Below, piece by piece: positions 1 through 10,136 of a stretch of 64,000 bases of DNA (positions within the stretch are counted from its first letter, which is position 1; every line of letters starts with the position of its first letter). The notes beneath the pieces are model-generated. The model ran no database searches and was not told the DNA's origin. It worked only from the letters and a program-made list of their open reading frames with translations. The translations under genes and the position numbers were made by a program. This DNA is from Caldilineaceae bacterium SB0664_bin_27 (GTDB lineage: Bacteria > Chloroflexota > Anaerolineae > Caldilineales > Caldilineaceae). The stretch is taken from NCBI GenBank assembly GCA_009838625.1, contig VXRG01000137.1, forward strand, positions 1 through 64,000. The letters run 5' to 3'.

Positions 1-140
1 CTTTCATATATCTCAACCAACGACAACACCGCGGCCGGCCCGCAACCCGATCTCCTGCAGAGGCGCCTGCAGTTCCCGTTCCTCGCTCCTTACCCTTGTA
101 CCCACCCCAAGTCTGTACTGCACCCTCGGCAGATGACCGG

Positions 141-169
141 TTGACAATCAAAACACGGTTAACTATACT
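141..169 (+). promoter_or_regulatory. sigma70-type promoter, TTGACA-17 bp-TATACT, upstream of ABC binding protein
   Basis: ttgaca at 141-146, 17-nt spacer, tatact at 164-169; gene starts at 302 with gggagg RBS. Confidence 0.75.
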
Positions 170-301
170 TTCTCTCCAACACTTGCCATCACCTATATCC
201 GGGCTGTGTCCCCCGGAAACGCACTGGGCCCGACGTTTTTCACTTTTTCGCGCCAGGGTGCTGTTTCATCAGCGCCCCACAAAGACCACGGGAGGTTGAA
301 C

Positions 302-1633
302 GTGAACGAAACGAGATTGAGTCGTCGGAATTTCCTTCAGATGGCTGGCCTTTCCGCCGCAGGCGTTGCACTCGCCGCCTGCGCGGCACCCGTTGCGCCC
401 CAAGAAGGCGCCGGCGATATGGAAGGCGGGGCCGAGCCTCAGACGGTGCAGTTCTACACACTTGTGTGGCAACCGGGCGCGGTAGAGGCCGCACAGGCCG
501 CGATCGACAATTGGAACGCCGAGCATGGCAGCCGCATTACCGCCGAATATATCCAGGGGGGATGGGGTCAGGCGCGTGACTACCTGACTACGTCGATTGC
601 CGGCGGGGTGACGCCTGATATCGTCCACGGCATCACGGCTTGGGCAAACGAGTACGGAACGCAGGGCGGTTACCTGGATCTGACCGAACTGATGAATAAC
701 TCCGGGCTGGTTGAATCGACCCATCCCAAGGCGCTTGACGCGGCCGTCTCCCCCTTGGACGGCAAGATTTTCAGTGTGCCCTGGTGCTGGGAAGTCGGGA
801 CGATGTATGTAAATGCGGACCGGTTCCACGAGGCAGGATTTGAACTTCCACTCGATGGCTGGACCTGGGACGATTTCATTCCGGCTGCCAAGGAGCTCAC
901 CAGTCCGCCGGAGTATTACGGACTGGCCGCCAACCTTACGGCGACACAGACGACCGAGGACATCATCGCCTGGATGTGGCAGACCGGCGCCGAGGTTATG
1001 GGCGGTTCAGGACAGAACTGGGAGATCGACGTGCAGCCGGCGCGCGAAGCCCTGCAGTTGTGGCATGACATGCTCTGGGTGGATGATATCCTGTCTCAGG
1101 AGAGTTTTGGCGGCTCCAACACTTTGGAGGCGTTCGGACTGGGCATCTATACGATGCGCCAAACGGGCTGTTGGGCCAGGCGAATCGTGATGGAGGCCGA
1201 ACCGGAGTTCGAGTGGCACATGGTCCCGCTTCCCCATTACAAGCGCCACGCAAACAGCAGCGAGCCGCAGACCTGGTCTGTTGCCACGGACTCGACTGCC
1301 AGAGGTACGGTCGATGCCGCATGGGAAGTCACTCTGTGGCTATCCAACGACGAGAATTCTTCGGCCATCGCCTACGGTGACTGGCTCTTCCCAACGAGCA
1401 TAAAGGCGATGGAGGATCCCCGCTTTACGACTACGGAACACGCCTGGGACGTGGCTCTGCGCGAGGTGGAGCACGGCGTCGGTTATCCCAAGCACCCTGC
1501 CTGGGCCGAGTTCGATGACCGTCTGCTGGGACCGAATATCCAGAAGTATCTGCAGAATGAAATGACTCTCGACGAACTGATCGATCTTCTGGAGGTCGAA
1601 GGAACCAAGATACTGCAGGAGTATCAGGCCTAG
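302..1633 (+). CDS. ABC transporter substrate-binding protein, family 1 (sugar), Tat/lipoprotein signal
   Basis: In-frame GTG at 302 with RBS gggagg; N-term SRRNFLQMAGLSAAGVALAAC (twin-Arg plus lipobox); followed by two MalF/MalG-like permeases. Confidence 0.88.
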   Translation: MNETRLSRRNFLQMAGLSAAGVALAACAAPVAPQEGAGDMEGGAEPQTVQFYTLVWQPGAVEAAQAAIDNWNAEHGSRITAEYIQGGWGQARDYLTTSIAGGVTPDIVHGITAWANEYGTQGGYLDLTELMNNSGLVESTHPKALDAAVSPLDGKIFSVPWCWEVGTMYVNADRFHEAGFELPLDGWTWDDFIPAAKELTSPPEYYGLAANLTATQTTEDIIAWMWQTGAEVMGGSGQNWEIDVQPAREALQLWHDMLWVDDILSQESFGGSNTLEAFGLGIYTMRQTGCWARRIVMEAEPEFEWHMVPLPHYKRHANSSEPQTWSVATDSTARGTVDAAWEVTLWLSNDENSSAIAYGDWLFPTSIKAMEDPRFTTTEHAWDVALREVEHGVGYPKHPAWAEFDDRLLGPNIQKYLQNEMTLDELIDLLEVEGTKILQEYQA

Positions 1634-1720
1634 CGAGCTCGTCTTCTCTCGCCCCGGTCGTCAGTGCGTTCTTCCTATTCGTGCGTTGATCGGTCAGGAT
1701 ACGATTCAAGTCGTCCGAAG

Positions 1721-1744
1721 CCCTGCCCTCCGCTGAGGGCAGGG
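1721..1744 (+). other. RNA hairpin (10-bp stem) between binding-protein and permease genes
   Basis: CCCTGCCCTC-CGCT-GAGGGCAGGG perfect inverted repeat. Confidence 0.75.
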
Positions 1745-1754
1745 TGCCGGATGC

Positions 1755-1787
1755 ACAGTAGACAGGGGATCCCCTGTCTACTGTTTT
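1755..1787 (+). terminator. 30-nt perfect palindrome followed by T4; attenuating terminator or mRNA-stabilising hairpin
   Basis: acagtagacaggggatcccctgtctactgt equals its own reverse complement, then ttt. Confidence 0.65.
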
Positions 1788-1936
1788 GAACTGAAGGGGT
1801 TCGCAGTTTCCTTGGTGCAGGCAACACAATGGGCCTGTGCCCGTACTTTCTTCCCGTAATTCCCGGTTCGCCCTCTTCGACAGTGACCGCCCTCGCCCCT
1901 TAAACGGAGGTCACTGAAGTCTGGTTGGAGGCACAC

Positions 1937-2869
1937 GTGTCTACGAAAACGTTGTCCGTTCCCTTGCCCGAAGGACTTGAACGCCTTTCGCGCCGCCTGA
2001 GCAACCGCCACATTACGCCCTACTATTACCTGCTGCCAACCGTCATTCCACTCTTGCTGTTGACGGTGTATCCGCTCTTGCGCGGGATTTACCTCGCCTT
2101 CACCCAGTACAATCTCTACAATAAAGATACGACCCTGGTCGGCGCATTTAATTTCATCGAATTGACGACCAACGACACGCTATTCTGGGGGGCGCTGGCC
2201 AACAATATCCTCTGGACTGTTGGCATCGTAGTCATTACTTATGCGTTGGGACTGTTTACGGCGATCGCTCTAAATGAGAATATGCCATTGCAAGGTCTGT
2301 TCAGGGGACTTGCCCTGATTCCCTGGGTGTGCCCCGCCGTTGTTGCCGCTCTGACATGGCGCTGGATCTTCGATCCGCATTTCGGGATGTTGAACTACGC
2401 GCTAATGGAAGTCGGCCTTATCGACCGCCAGATAGGCTGGCTGGGCGACAAGAATACGGCCCTGGCCGCGACGATGGTCGTGGCTATCTGGAAACTGTTT
2501 CCTTTTTCGGTGGTGATGCTGCTTGCCGGCCTGCAAACGGTGCCGGAGGAGCTCTACGAAGCGGGGGCGATTGATGGCGCCGGCGTTCTGGGGCGCTTTC
2601 GTTACATCACCGTTCCGCTCCTCAATCGCGTTGGCAAAATCGCAATCCTGCTGACCACGATTTGGGCCTTCAACCATTTCGATAGCGTCTATGTCCTCAC
2701 TGGGGGCGGCCCGGGCGATACGACGATGTTACTCTCAATAATGTCCTACCTGAACGCCTTCCGCTTCTTTAAGATAGGCTATGCCTCGGCTGTTGGTGTG
2801 GTCATGCTGATTTTGCTGCTGCTGCCGATCACGCTCTATACGCGGCAAGTGCTGGAAGACGTCGAATAG
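1937..2869 (+). CDS. ABC transporter permease, sugar (MalF/UgpA-like)
   Basis: GTG at 1937 with ggagg RBS; six-TM-like profile; EAGAIDGAG motif (EAA loop). Confidence 0.88.
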   Translation: MSTKTLSVPLPEGLERLSRRLSNRHITPYYYLLPTVIPLLLLTVYPLLRGIYLAFTQYNLYNKDTTLVGAFNFIELTTNDTLFWGALANNILWTVGIVVITYALGLFTAIALNENMPLQGLFRGLALIPWVCPAVVAALTWRWIFDPHFGMLNYALMEVGLIDRQIGWLGDKNTALAATMVVAIWKLFPFSVVMLLAGLQTVPEELYEAGAIDGAGVLGRFRYITVPLLNRVGKIAILLTTIWAFNHFDSVYVLTGGGPGDTTMLLSIMSYLNAFRFFKIGYASAVGVVMLILLLLPITLYTRQVLEDVE

Positions 2870-2880
2870 GAGAGGCCCTC

Positions 2881-3726
2881 ATGGAAAAGTTTGTCCGCCG
2901 CCGGCTCGTCCGCTATGTGTTTGCGTATGCCTGGTTGCTCATCATCAGCACTTTTACTGCGTTTCCCTTTTTCTGGATGTTGACCAGTTCATTCAAGGCG
3001 CGTCCCGAGATTTTTACGCGGATTCCTGTATTTTTTCCCAAGGAACCGACCCTGGCCAACTATAACTATGTACTCACCGAGACTCCGGCCGGCCGCTATT
3101 TTCTCAACAGCCTCTATATCGCCACCGTAACGACTTTGCTGGCACTGGTGCTGACTACGCTGGGCGCGTACGCTCTGTCCCGCTTTCAGTTCCGCATGCG
3201 CCGTTCGCTGGGCGTGTGGCTGATCGCCGGCCAGATGTTTCCGGGCGTACTGATGCTGATCCCGCTCTTCGTCACGTTGACGCGCCTTAATCTGGTCAAC
3301 ACCTATGCGGGTCTGATCATCGTCTATACAATGGGGGCACTGCCATTTTCGACCTGGATGCTCAAGGGCTATTTCGATACGGTCCCGCGCGAGCTGGAAG
3401 ACTCGGCGATGATCGACGGCTGTAGTCGCGTGGGGGCGATTCGGCGCGTCTTTCTGCCGGTGGCCGCGCCCGGAATCGCGGCAGTGGCGCTGTTCGCGTT
3501 TACGATCGCGTGGCAGGAGTTCATGTTCGCGCTGACGATGATGAAGGACCAGGAGAAGTATCCGCTCTCGGTCGGTATCAACTTCTTTGTCGGTATCGCC
3601 GGCTCGGTCGTTTGGGGCAACATCATGGCGATGGCCGTGCTGATCATCGTACCGGGTCTCATCTTCTTCCTGTTCCTGCAGCGTTACATGATCAGCGGTC
3701 TGACAGCCGGTGCGGTCAAAGGGTAG
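2881..3726 (+). CDS. ABC transporter permease, sugar (MalG/UgpE-like)
   Basis: ELEDSAMIDGCSRVGAIRRVFLP EAA motif; adjacent to MalF-like gene. Confidence 0.9.
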   Translation: MEKFVRRRLVRYVFAYAWLLIISTFTAFPFFWMLTSSFKARPEIFTRIPVFFPKEPTLANYNYVLTETPAGRYFLNSLYIATVTTLLALVLTTLGAYALSRFQFRMRRSLGVWLIAGQMFPGVLMLIPLFVTLTRLNLVNTYAGLIIVYTMGALPFSTWMLKGYFDTVPRELEDSAMIDGCSRVGAIRRVFLPVAAPGIAAVALFAFTIAWQEFMFALTMMKDQEKYPLSVGINFFVGIAGSVVWGNIMAMAVLIIVPGLIFFLFLQRYMISGLTAGAVKG

Positions 3727-3781
3727 GTGCAGAGTCCGGTAGTATTTGCCCCGCACTAAAATGACAATCGAGAGTGGAACC

Positions 3782-5131
3782 ATGACAGACAACAATAATC
3801 GCTATCTGCCTGGGGAGCATTCCCGCGCGCGTTTTCTGCGTCTGGACGCGGCGACCATTCTCAAGCGATTCTACTTGTGCGAGCGGGCACTGATCATTAG
3901 CCAGTCGGGCTGGTTGGCCGGCATTGCCGCGCTGGAAGTGAAGATGACGCTGCCGCGTTTCACCTGGCAGGATACGCTGACTGCGCACGCGCTGCGGGAG
4001 CGGGTCTTCGAGCTGCGGTATCCGAGGCGGATGCTGGAAATCGGTGAAGATGCGCCTTTGATCGAGGTCTTCGATGAATCTATAAGTGCACCCAGCGCGC
4101 AGGCTTTCATTCTCGCGCTTGCCCAGGTTTTCAAGCCCGCATTGTTGACAGCCTATCGCAGCTACGTCAGTTGCGCCGATGACCTCAGCGACGGACCGAT
4201 TCTGCGTGCTCTCAAACTGGCGATAGCGGAAAAAGAAGCGCAGATCGCCTGGCTGGAGGGCCAACTGGAAGCCATGGCCGGTTCTGAACCGGAACAACGG
4301 CAGGAAGCGGAGAGCTGGGCCTCGGCCTTGGCAGAACGGTTGGAACAGGTGGGAGGATTGAAGCTGGAGGCGCCTCACGCGGCCCCGACGCCGAACGATT
4401 TACCTGGACGCCGGCCCTTCAAGCTGGCCGAAGTTCCGGCGCGGGACCCCCGCTTTCATCTCTGTCACTTCTACTGGCCCGATATTGTCGACCCCGATTT
4501 TGCTTACGGTGAGGGGATCAATCTGCAGCTACGCAGCGGCGTCAGTCATCTGAATGAAGTATGGGCGGTGGAAACGGGCGGCGCCATCTTGCACGCTTTC
4601 GCCGACGACCTCGATTGGGAATACATTTACGACGCCGCGCGCTGGACCTACGACGAAAGTCGCCACGTGCTGATGGGCTACGAGCGGCTGCGGGCATGGG
4701 GTTTTGCACTGCACGAAATGCCGCTGGGCAGCTATATCTATGACAGTGCGGCCGGGCATGAGCCGATCGTTCGACTGGGTATGCTTCACTATTTTGAAAC
4801 AAAGAATATCGGCAACAAGGTCAAGCGGGCAGAAGCCTTCGAACAGTACCAGGACAGGATGAGCCAGCACGACATGGAGTTCGACTGGGCAGACGAGACA
4901 ATTCACGCCGCCTACGGGAAGCGCTGGCATACGGCACTTCACAAGAAGTTTCCCGACCGCATCCCCGATATGGATGGCCTGCACCGGCGCTGCGATGAGC
5001 TGGTTGCGGAGGAGATCGCCGCAGCCACGGACGCCGAACGGGCCGATATTCGTCAGGTCGCAGACGCTATGATCGCCAAGGCTAGTGAGGTCGGCCTGAA
5101 AGAGCCGGCCCAGGCAGCCCAGCCCAACTGA
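3782..5131 (+). CDS. ferritin-like-fold protein of uncertain function (DUF455-like)
   Basis: Internal ATG at 3782; helical, Glu/His motifs such as YDESRHVLMGYERL and CERALIISQSGWLAGIAALE. Confidence 0.55.
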   Translation: MTDNNNRYLPGEHSRARFLRLDAATILKRFYLCERALIISQSGWLAGIAALEVKMTLPRFTWQDTLTAHALRERVFELRYPRRMLEIGEDAPLIEVFDESISAPSAQAFILALAQVFKPALLTAYRSYVSCADDLSDGPILRALKLAIAEKEAQIAWLEGQLEAMAGSEPEQRQEAESWASALAERLEQVGGLKLEAPHAAPTPNDLPGRRPFKLAEVPARDPRFHLCHFYWPDIVDPDFAYGEGINLQLRSGVSHLNEVWAVETGGAILHAFADDLDWEYIYDAARWTYDESRHVLMGYERLRAWGFALHEMPLGSYIYDSAAGHEPIVRLGMLHYFETKNIGNKVKRAEAFEQYQDRMSQHDMEFDWADETIHAAYGKRWHTALHKKFPDRIPDMDGLHRRCDELVAEEIAAATDAERADIRQVADAMIAKASEVGLKEPAQAAQPN

Positions 5132-5184
5132 GCCGCAGAGACTCCTCGACATACGATCCCTGACACCGAAAGAGAGACCCACCG

Positions 5185-6087
5185 ATGACCAAGCCCGTAA
5201 TCACCGTTGTCGGCAGCTTCGCCGTGGGCATGACTCTGCGGACGCAGCGCATGCCTGTCTTTGGCGAGACGCTTGTCGGCTCTGACTTTGACATGGGGCC
5301 GGGCGGCAAGGGCTCGAATCAGGCGGTCGGCGTTGCGCGGCTGGGCGCGCAGGCGTACTTCGCCGGCATCATCGGCGACGACAAGCTGGGGGAGATAGCT
5401 GTCGACCTTTACGCCCAGGAGGGTGTGGACACGACCTACCTGCAACGGACGGAGGAGATGGCCACGGGCGTCGGCTTTATCATCCTGAATGCCGAGGGCG
5501 AGAACGGCATCATTCTCGACATGGGCGCGAACGAACTGATGGACAGCGCATTTGTCGACCAGGTCGAAGAGCAGATTGCCCGCAGCGACGTGGTGATGTC
5601 GGTGCTGGAGATTCCGGTGGCGGCGGCGGCGCGGGCGATGGCACTGGGTAAGAAGCACGGCGTGCGCACCATCCTTAATCCGGCGCCGGCCGCGTCGCTT
5701 GACGAGAGCGTATTGCAGAACGTGGACTACCTGTCACCCAACGAGACCGAATTGCGCATTCTCCTCGGCCTGCCACCGGACGATCCTTCAGACACCGTAG
5801 TTCTGGCTGGGCAGTTGCGGGCTCGCGGCGTTGGCAATCTGATTGTAACGATGGGAGAGAAGGGCGCCCTCATTCTGACCGAGGACGGGCAGGAGGAAGT
5901 GCCTGGCGTTGCGATTGACGTTGTCGATACGACCGGCGCAGGGGATGCCTTCAACGCGGGCCTGGCGGTGGCGCTGGCTGAAGGGAAGAGTCTTACTGAG
6001 GCGGTTGCGTTTGCGAATCGCTGCGGCGCGCTAGCGTGCCAGGCGCTTGGCGTGATACCCGGCCTGGCGACGCGGGCAATGGTTTGA
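5185..6087 (+). CDS. rbsK: ribokinase / PfkB-family carbohydrate kinase
   Basis: GPGGKGSNQAVGVARLG and DTTGAGDAFNAGLAVAL PfkB signatures. Confidence 0.88.
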   Translation: MTKPVITVVGSFAVGMTLRTQRMPVFGETLVGSDFDMGPGGKGSNQAVGVARLGAQAYFAGIIGDDKLGEIAVDLYAQEGVDTTYLQRTEEMATGVGFIILNAEGENGIILDMGANELMDSAFVDQVEEQIARSDVVMSVLEIPVAAAARAMALGKKHGVRTILNPAPAASLDESVLQNVDYLSPNETELRILLGLPPDDPSDTVVLAGQLRARGVGNLIVTMGEKGALILTEDGQEEVPGVAIDVVDTTGAGDAFNAGLAVALAEGKSLTEAVAFANRCGALACQALGVIPGLATRAMV

Positions 6088-6181
6088 GGGCAGTTCTTGG
6101 TGGTCAGTTCTTAGTTTTCAGTTCACCCCAAAGTCCGCGACAAGAGCCAGATATTGGGAATGAATTGGGCTGGGACAGTTG

Positions 6182-7336
6182 TCAGGTTACCGTTACCGTG
6201 CGCACCACGATACTCTTGCGCTTCTGACCTTGGGCGTCGGGGTAGTTGAAATCGGAGTAGGCCAGCAGCGCCGTGTTCCCGTCCAGTGCCAGCAGGGCGG
6301 AGTAGGAGCAGGTGTCCTGGCGCCTTTCGGCTGGCTCGACCACCACCTTTTTCTCATCCCATTCAAGACCAGCAGGATCCTCTGTCGCGCGGACGTACAG
6401 ACCTGGCCGTCCATACGACGCCAGCGTTATCCCGTTTCCGAGCGTCAACATGCGCGGCCACACGCCGCGGTCGTCAAATACACGCGGGTCGCTCCAGCTC
6501 TGGCCGTTGTCCAGCGAGCGGGACCAGTAGGATGGGCCGACGCCCAGCAGGTCGTGGGTGCGCAATAGACACAACACGCCACCATCCGGCATGAAGTTGA
6601 ACTCCGGCTCGGTGAAGCCGTCCCGCTGGTCCGCGTGCGGATCGGCCTCCCTGTCCGGCTGGTAGAGAATCTCGCTCAGAACATCCCAGGAATATCCCGC
6701 ATCGACCGACCGCAGATAGACAATATTGTTCGCCGGCTGTACCTTGCCTTCGACGATCCGCTTCGTATGAATCGCTTCCCAGATGGAGCCATCGGGCGCC
6801 AGTTGCGAGCGGCCGTGATGAAAGGAGGGCCAGAAGGCGTACATCTCCTCGCGGACGATACGGATTTCGCCGGGCATGCGCACGGTGGCCGTCTCCTCCA
6901 CCCAGTCCTCTTCTCCGCTGCGCTGGCGCAGGAAGCGCCAGCCCGAGAGCTCTGCGGGAAAGTCGGCAGCACGGTATATGTGGGTTATCCGGCTGGGCGC
7001 ATCCTCCTGGACCAGCACCGGCTCGGGCAACGTCACCTCGTCACGGTGGCGGGACTGCAGCTGCACAGGAAGCAGCCGGTCTCCGTTCGGCAGCAGTAGA
7101 CCGCCGCGTGCCTCGCGGCTTTCAACCGCCTGCCAGGTTCCGCCGTCGTCGGCGGAGAGCGCATGCCTGGTGGGCAGCCCGTAGGCGGTGACCGAATCGG
7201 CTTCGACATGGAATTCGAGGTGGATGCGGCCGTCGGCCAGCCGTTCAAGGTGGGGGAATTGCCAAGGGCCCCAATCTTTCAGGCCTATCGGTGCCTGGTC
7301 AATCAGGACCGGCTCACCAAGGGTAATTAGCGGCAT
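6182..7336 (-). CDS. sialidase-like (BNR/Asp-box beta-propeller) protein
   Basis: Asp boxes SADDGGTW, SVDAGYSW, SLDNGQSW. Confidence 0.72.
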   Translation of the reverse strand: MPLITLGEPVLIDQAPIGLKDWGPWQFPHLERLADGRIHLEFHVEADSVTAYGLPTRHALSADDGGTWQAVESREARGGLLLPNGDRLLPVQLQSRHRDEVTLPEPVLVQEDAPSRITHIYRAADFPAELSGWRFLRQRSGEEDWVEETATVRMPGEIRIVREEMYAFWPSFHHGRSQLAPDGSIWEAIHTKRIVEGKVQPANNIVYLRSVDAGYSWDVLSEILYQPDREADPHADQRDGFTEPEFNFMPDGGVLCLLRTHDLLGVGPSYWSRSLDNGQSWSDPRVFDDRGVWPRMLTLGNGITLASYGRPGLYVRATEDPAGLEWDEKKVVVEPAERRQDTCSYSALLALDGNTALLAYSDFNYPDAQGQKRKSIVVRTVTVT

Positions 7337-7393
7337 TACAACCTCCCTCCTGTCGTGGCTTGCTGCAAGGCGCTGTACGGGATACTGCCATGC

Positions 7394-9148
7394 TCAGGTC
7401 AAGCCCAATTCCTCGGCGCGCTCGCGCACCGCTTCGGTCAGACCGGGCAGGAAACGCAGGCGGCCGTCCGCTCCGGTGTGGTGCCTGTCGTAAAGGGCTG
7501 CGGACTCATACATGGTGTAGCCGTCCAGCCGGCCGGAGTGGAAGGAATACTCGATCTGATCGGCCAGGCGGCCGCCATCGCCCTTTGAAATCCCCACCGG
7601 CAGGCTCAGGTGCGCGGGAACAGCGTTCGTTTCTACCTCGTCCAGTACATTTTGGACAAAGCCATCGCTGAGAAGGCGTTCAGGCGACCAGGCGCGGCCA
7701 AAGAGGGTCGTCTCGTCGGCCAGACCGGTGCGCAGCCAGCGGCGCCAATGGAATGTGATGTTGCCGGGGCGGGAACGCGTGCGCGACGGCGAGGCATCGG
7801 GGCGGAATGATTCGATTTCAATGTGGTGGTGCAGCGGCAATCCGGCCGCGGCGAGGCGCGCCCTGGCCGCATGCAGAAATTGATCATACAAGTCGCCGCG
7901 TACGTCGCCCAGTAGGTCCGCATCGTATGGCTCGACATCGGGGTTGACGCCGTAGCGCCGTTCGTACTCGGCCGCGACCGGCGGGTTGAAGCCGTAGATC
8001 TCGGGCCAATCGGTCCATGAACTGTGGCAGGAGATGCGCACGTCCAAGCCGTCGACGCCGGCGGCAATGCAGTCGCTGACCCACTCCATCCAGTGCGCCT
8101 GCACCTCGGGATAGCCTTCGCAAAGCGAACCGGAGACATAGGTGTTTCGGCCTTTGGCAAAGGCAATGACCCCGTCGGGTGCGTCGTCGGCGTGGGAGAG
8201 GACATTGTCGAAAACTGAGGCGGAGTTGGACACGTCCAGCCGGACCACGGCCCCGCCTAATCCGGTGTCGTACTCCAAGTCTCCGCTGCGCAGGTCGCGC
8301 TGCGGGCGCCATATGGCTTTGTGGCTGGCGACCACGATGGGCAGGGGCTGGTCGTCGGGGCCAAAAGCGCGCACCATCTCCACCGCCGTGTTCGTGAACG
8401 TGCCCTCGCCGTCATCGAAATTGGTCGTGACGGCGATGAAGGGATCGAGAAGATTGAGGCCGATGACATTGAGGACGCGCACCTCTTCGCCCTTGCGGGT
8501 GACCGGATTGCCGTCGATATCGACGACATCGCGGGGGCATGTCTCGGCCCCCTCAGTGACTTCGAACGCCAGGTCGCGCTTGCGGTATCCGTTGTTGTCG
8601 TCGCTGGTCCAGATCTCCAAATTTTCAGGTTGGATGCGAAGCGGCGTCGCGTCTCTCTGGCGCAGCTGGATGCGCGTGACCGGCGAACTGTCCAGGCCGC
8701 GCGGCAGGTCGGCCTGACGGGCTTTTACACGCAGTTCCGGCCGCGCCAGCACCCAGGGGTCGACGTGGTAGTAGCCGCCGATACCGGGCAACCCGATGAT
8801 GCCGTCTTTCGCCAGTACCGCCTTGGGATGCGCGTGGCTAACGCCGTTCTCATAGGGCTTGATGACGGCGTAGAACTCCATGCCGCGCTCATGGGCCAGA
8901 CGTCGTCCCACACGCATCGGATCGCCCAGGTTTTCGAGCGTTTTGGCCACGCCGCCGAGCGGGCCGTAGGCCAGGAACCACTCCCAATGACCGGCATGAT
9001 AGTAGTTCCAGTAGACACGGCGCACACCCATCCAGTGCAGACGGTCAATCAGCTGCGCGACCAGATCTTCGGTGAATTCGATTCGCTGGCAGTCGTCGGG
9101 GAAGTCCACCAGGGTAGAGAGGTGAAAGGGACGGTCTTTCATTGTCAT
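7394..9148 (-). CDS. putative TIM-barrel glycoside hydrolase-like protein
   Basis: In-frame ATG at 9148 (MTMKDRPFHLSTLVDFPDD); WMGVRRVYWNYYHAG and GVDGLDVRISCHSSW segments look like barrel strands; sits between sialidase and Opp-type permeases. Confidence 0.5.
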   Translation of the reverse strand: MTMKDRPFHLSTLVDFPDDCQRIEFTEDLVAQLIDRLHWMGVRRVYWNYYHAGHWEWFLAYGPLGGVAKTLENLGDPMRVGRRLAHERGMEFYAVIKPYENGVSHAHPKAVLAKDGIIGLPGIGGYYHVDPWVLARPELRVKARQADLPRGLDSSPVTRIQLRQRDATPLRIQPENLEIWTSDDNNGYRKRDLAFEVTEGAETCPRDVVDIDGNPVTRKGEEVRVLNVIGLNLLDPFIAVTTNFDDGEGTFTNTAVEMVRAFGPDDQPLPIVVASHKAIWRPQRDLRSGDLEYDTGLGGAVVRLDVSNSASVFDNVLSHADDAPDGVIAFAKGRNTYVSGSLCEGYPEVQAHWMEWVSDCIAAGVDGLDVRISCHSSWTDWPEIYGFNPPVAAEYERRYGVNPDVEPYDADLLGDVRGDLYDQFLHAARARLAAAGLPLHHHIEIESFRPDASPSRTRSRPGNITFHWRRWLRTGLADETTLFGRAWSPERLLSDGFVQNVLDEVETNAVPAHLSLPVGISKGDGGRLADQIEYSFHSGRLDGYTMYESAALYDRHHTGADGRLRFLPGLTEAVRERAEELGLT

Positions 9149-9216
9149 CTGCTCCAGGTGGTGTGCGGCCAGAGGCAGGTCTAGCTGAAGCCCGTGCGTT
9201 GGCCAGGAGATGGCGG

Positions 9217-10131
9217 TCAGTCGAGACTCATGCGTGGATCGAAGGCGTCGCGCAGGCCGTCGCCCACGAAGTTGATCGCCAGCACGGTGAGCAGAATGGC
9301 CAATCCGGGGGGTACCCAGATCCACCAGTGGCGTTCGAGGATGAAGATGGATTGGGCGCCATTGAGCATATTGCCCCAGGAGGGGGTCGGAGGCAGTACG
9401 CCCAGGCCCAGAAAGGACAGACCGGCCTCGCTCAGTATTGCAGAGGCGACGCCAAATGTTGCCGCCACCAGCAAAGGCGCAAGTACGTGCGGCAGGATGT
9501 GCTTGAACATGATGCTTCGGTCCAGCACCCCCAGGCAGCGCGCCGCCATCACGAAGTCCCACTCCCGCACCGAAAGGATCTGGCCGCGCACCAGGCGCGC
9601 TGAGCTTGGCCATCCAAAAAGACCTATTACCGCCATGACGTTGAAGATGTTAGGTCCCAAAATGGAAACCACGGTCATGATCATAATCAGAACGGGGAAG
9701 AGCATCACGATGTCGGTTATACGCATGATGATCATGTCGACCGAACCGCCATAATAACCCGCAACTGTCCCCAGGAGTACAGAGATCAGGATCGAGATTG
9801 AAACAGCTACGAGACCAACCGAGAGGGAGACGCGTCCACCGTAGACGACACGGGACCAGACATCGCGCCCTGCTATGTCTCCCCCGAGAATGTGTTCGGC
9901 GCTGGGGGCGGCGCGGCTCAGGCCGGATTGGATATCGGTCGGAGGGTGCTGGGTTACCCAGGGCGCGGCGATCGCGAGCAAGACAATAACGACCAAGAAG
10001 ACCAGGCTTGCCATCGCCATTCTGTGGCGTCGAAAACGGCTCCAGAAGCGGGCGCGGAGCCTGGCCCTGGAGGAACTCCGCGGCACATCAAAGATTTCCT
10101 CGGACGCAATCGCCGCTTGTTGCTCCGTCAT
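9217..10131 (-). CDS. ABC transporter permease (DppC/OppC-like)
   Basis: N-term cytoplasmic Arg-rich plus TM; AARCLGVLDRSIMFKHILPHVLAPLLV binding-protein-dependent permease motif. Confidence 0.9.
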   Translation of the reverse strand: MTEQQAAIASEEIFDVPRSSSRARLRARFWSRFRRHRMAMASLVFLVVIVLLAIAAPWVTQHPPTDIQSGLSRAAPSAEHILGGDIAGRDVWSRVVYGGRVSLSVGLVAVSISILISVLLGTVAGYYGGSVDMIIMRITDIVMLFPVLIMIMTVVSILGPNIFNVMAVIGLFGWPSSARLVRGQILSVREWDFVMAARCLGVLDRSIMFKHILPHVLAPLLVAATFGVASAILSEAGLSFLGLGVLPPTPSWGNMLNGAQSIFILERHWWIWVPPGLAILLTVLAINFVGDGLRDAFDPRMSLD

Positions 10132-10136
10132 AGTTC

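Noticed and set aside
2989-3795. 268-aa minus ORF rich in Arg, Gln and His
   Set aside because: Shadow of the MalG-like permease gene
8321-9184. 287-aa plus-strand ORF
   Set aside because: Antisense to the TIM-barrel-like gene, no independent support
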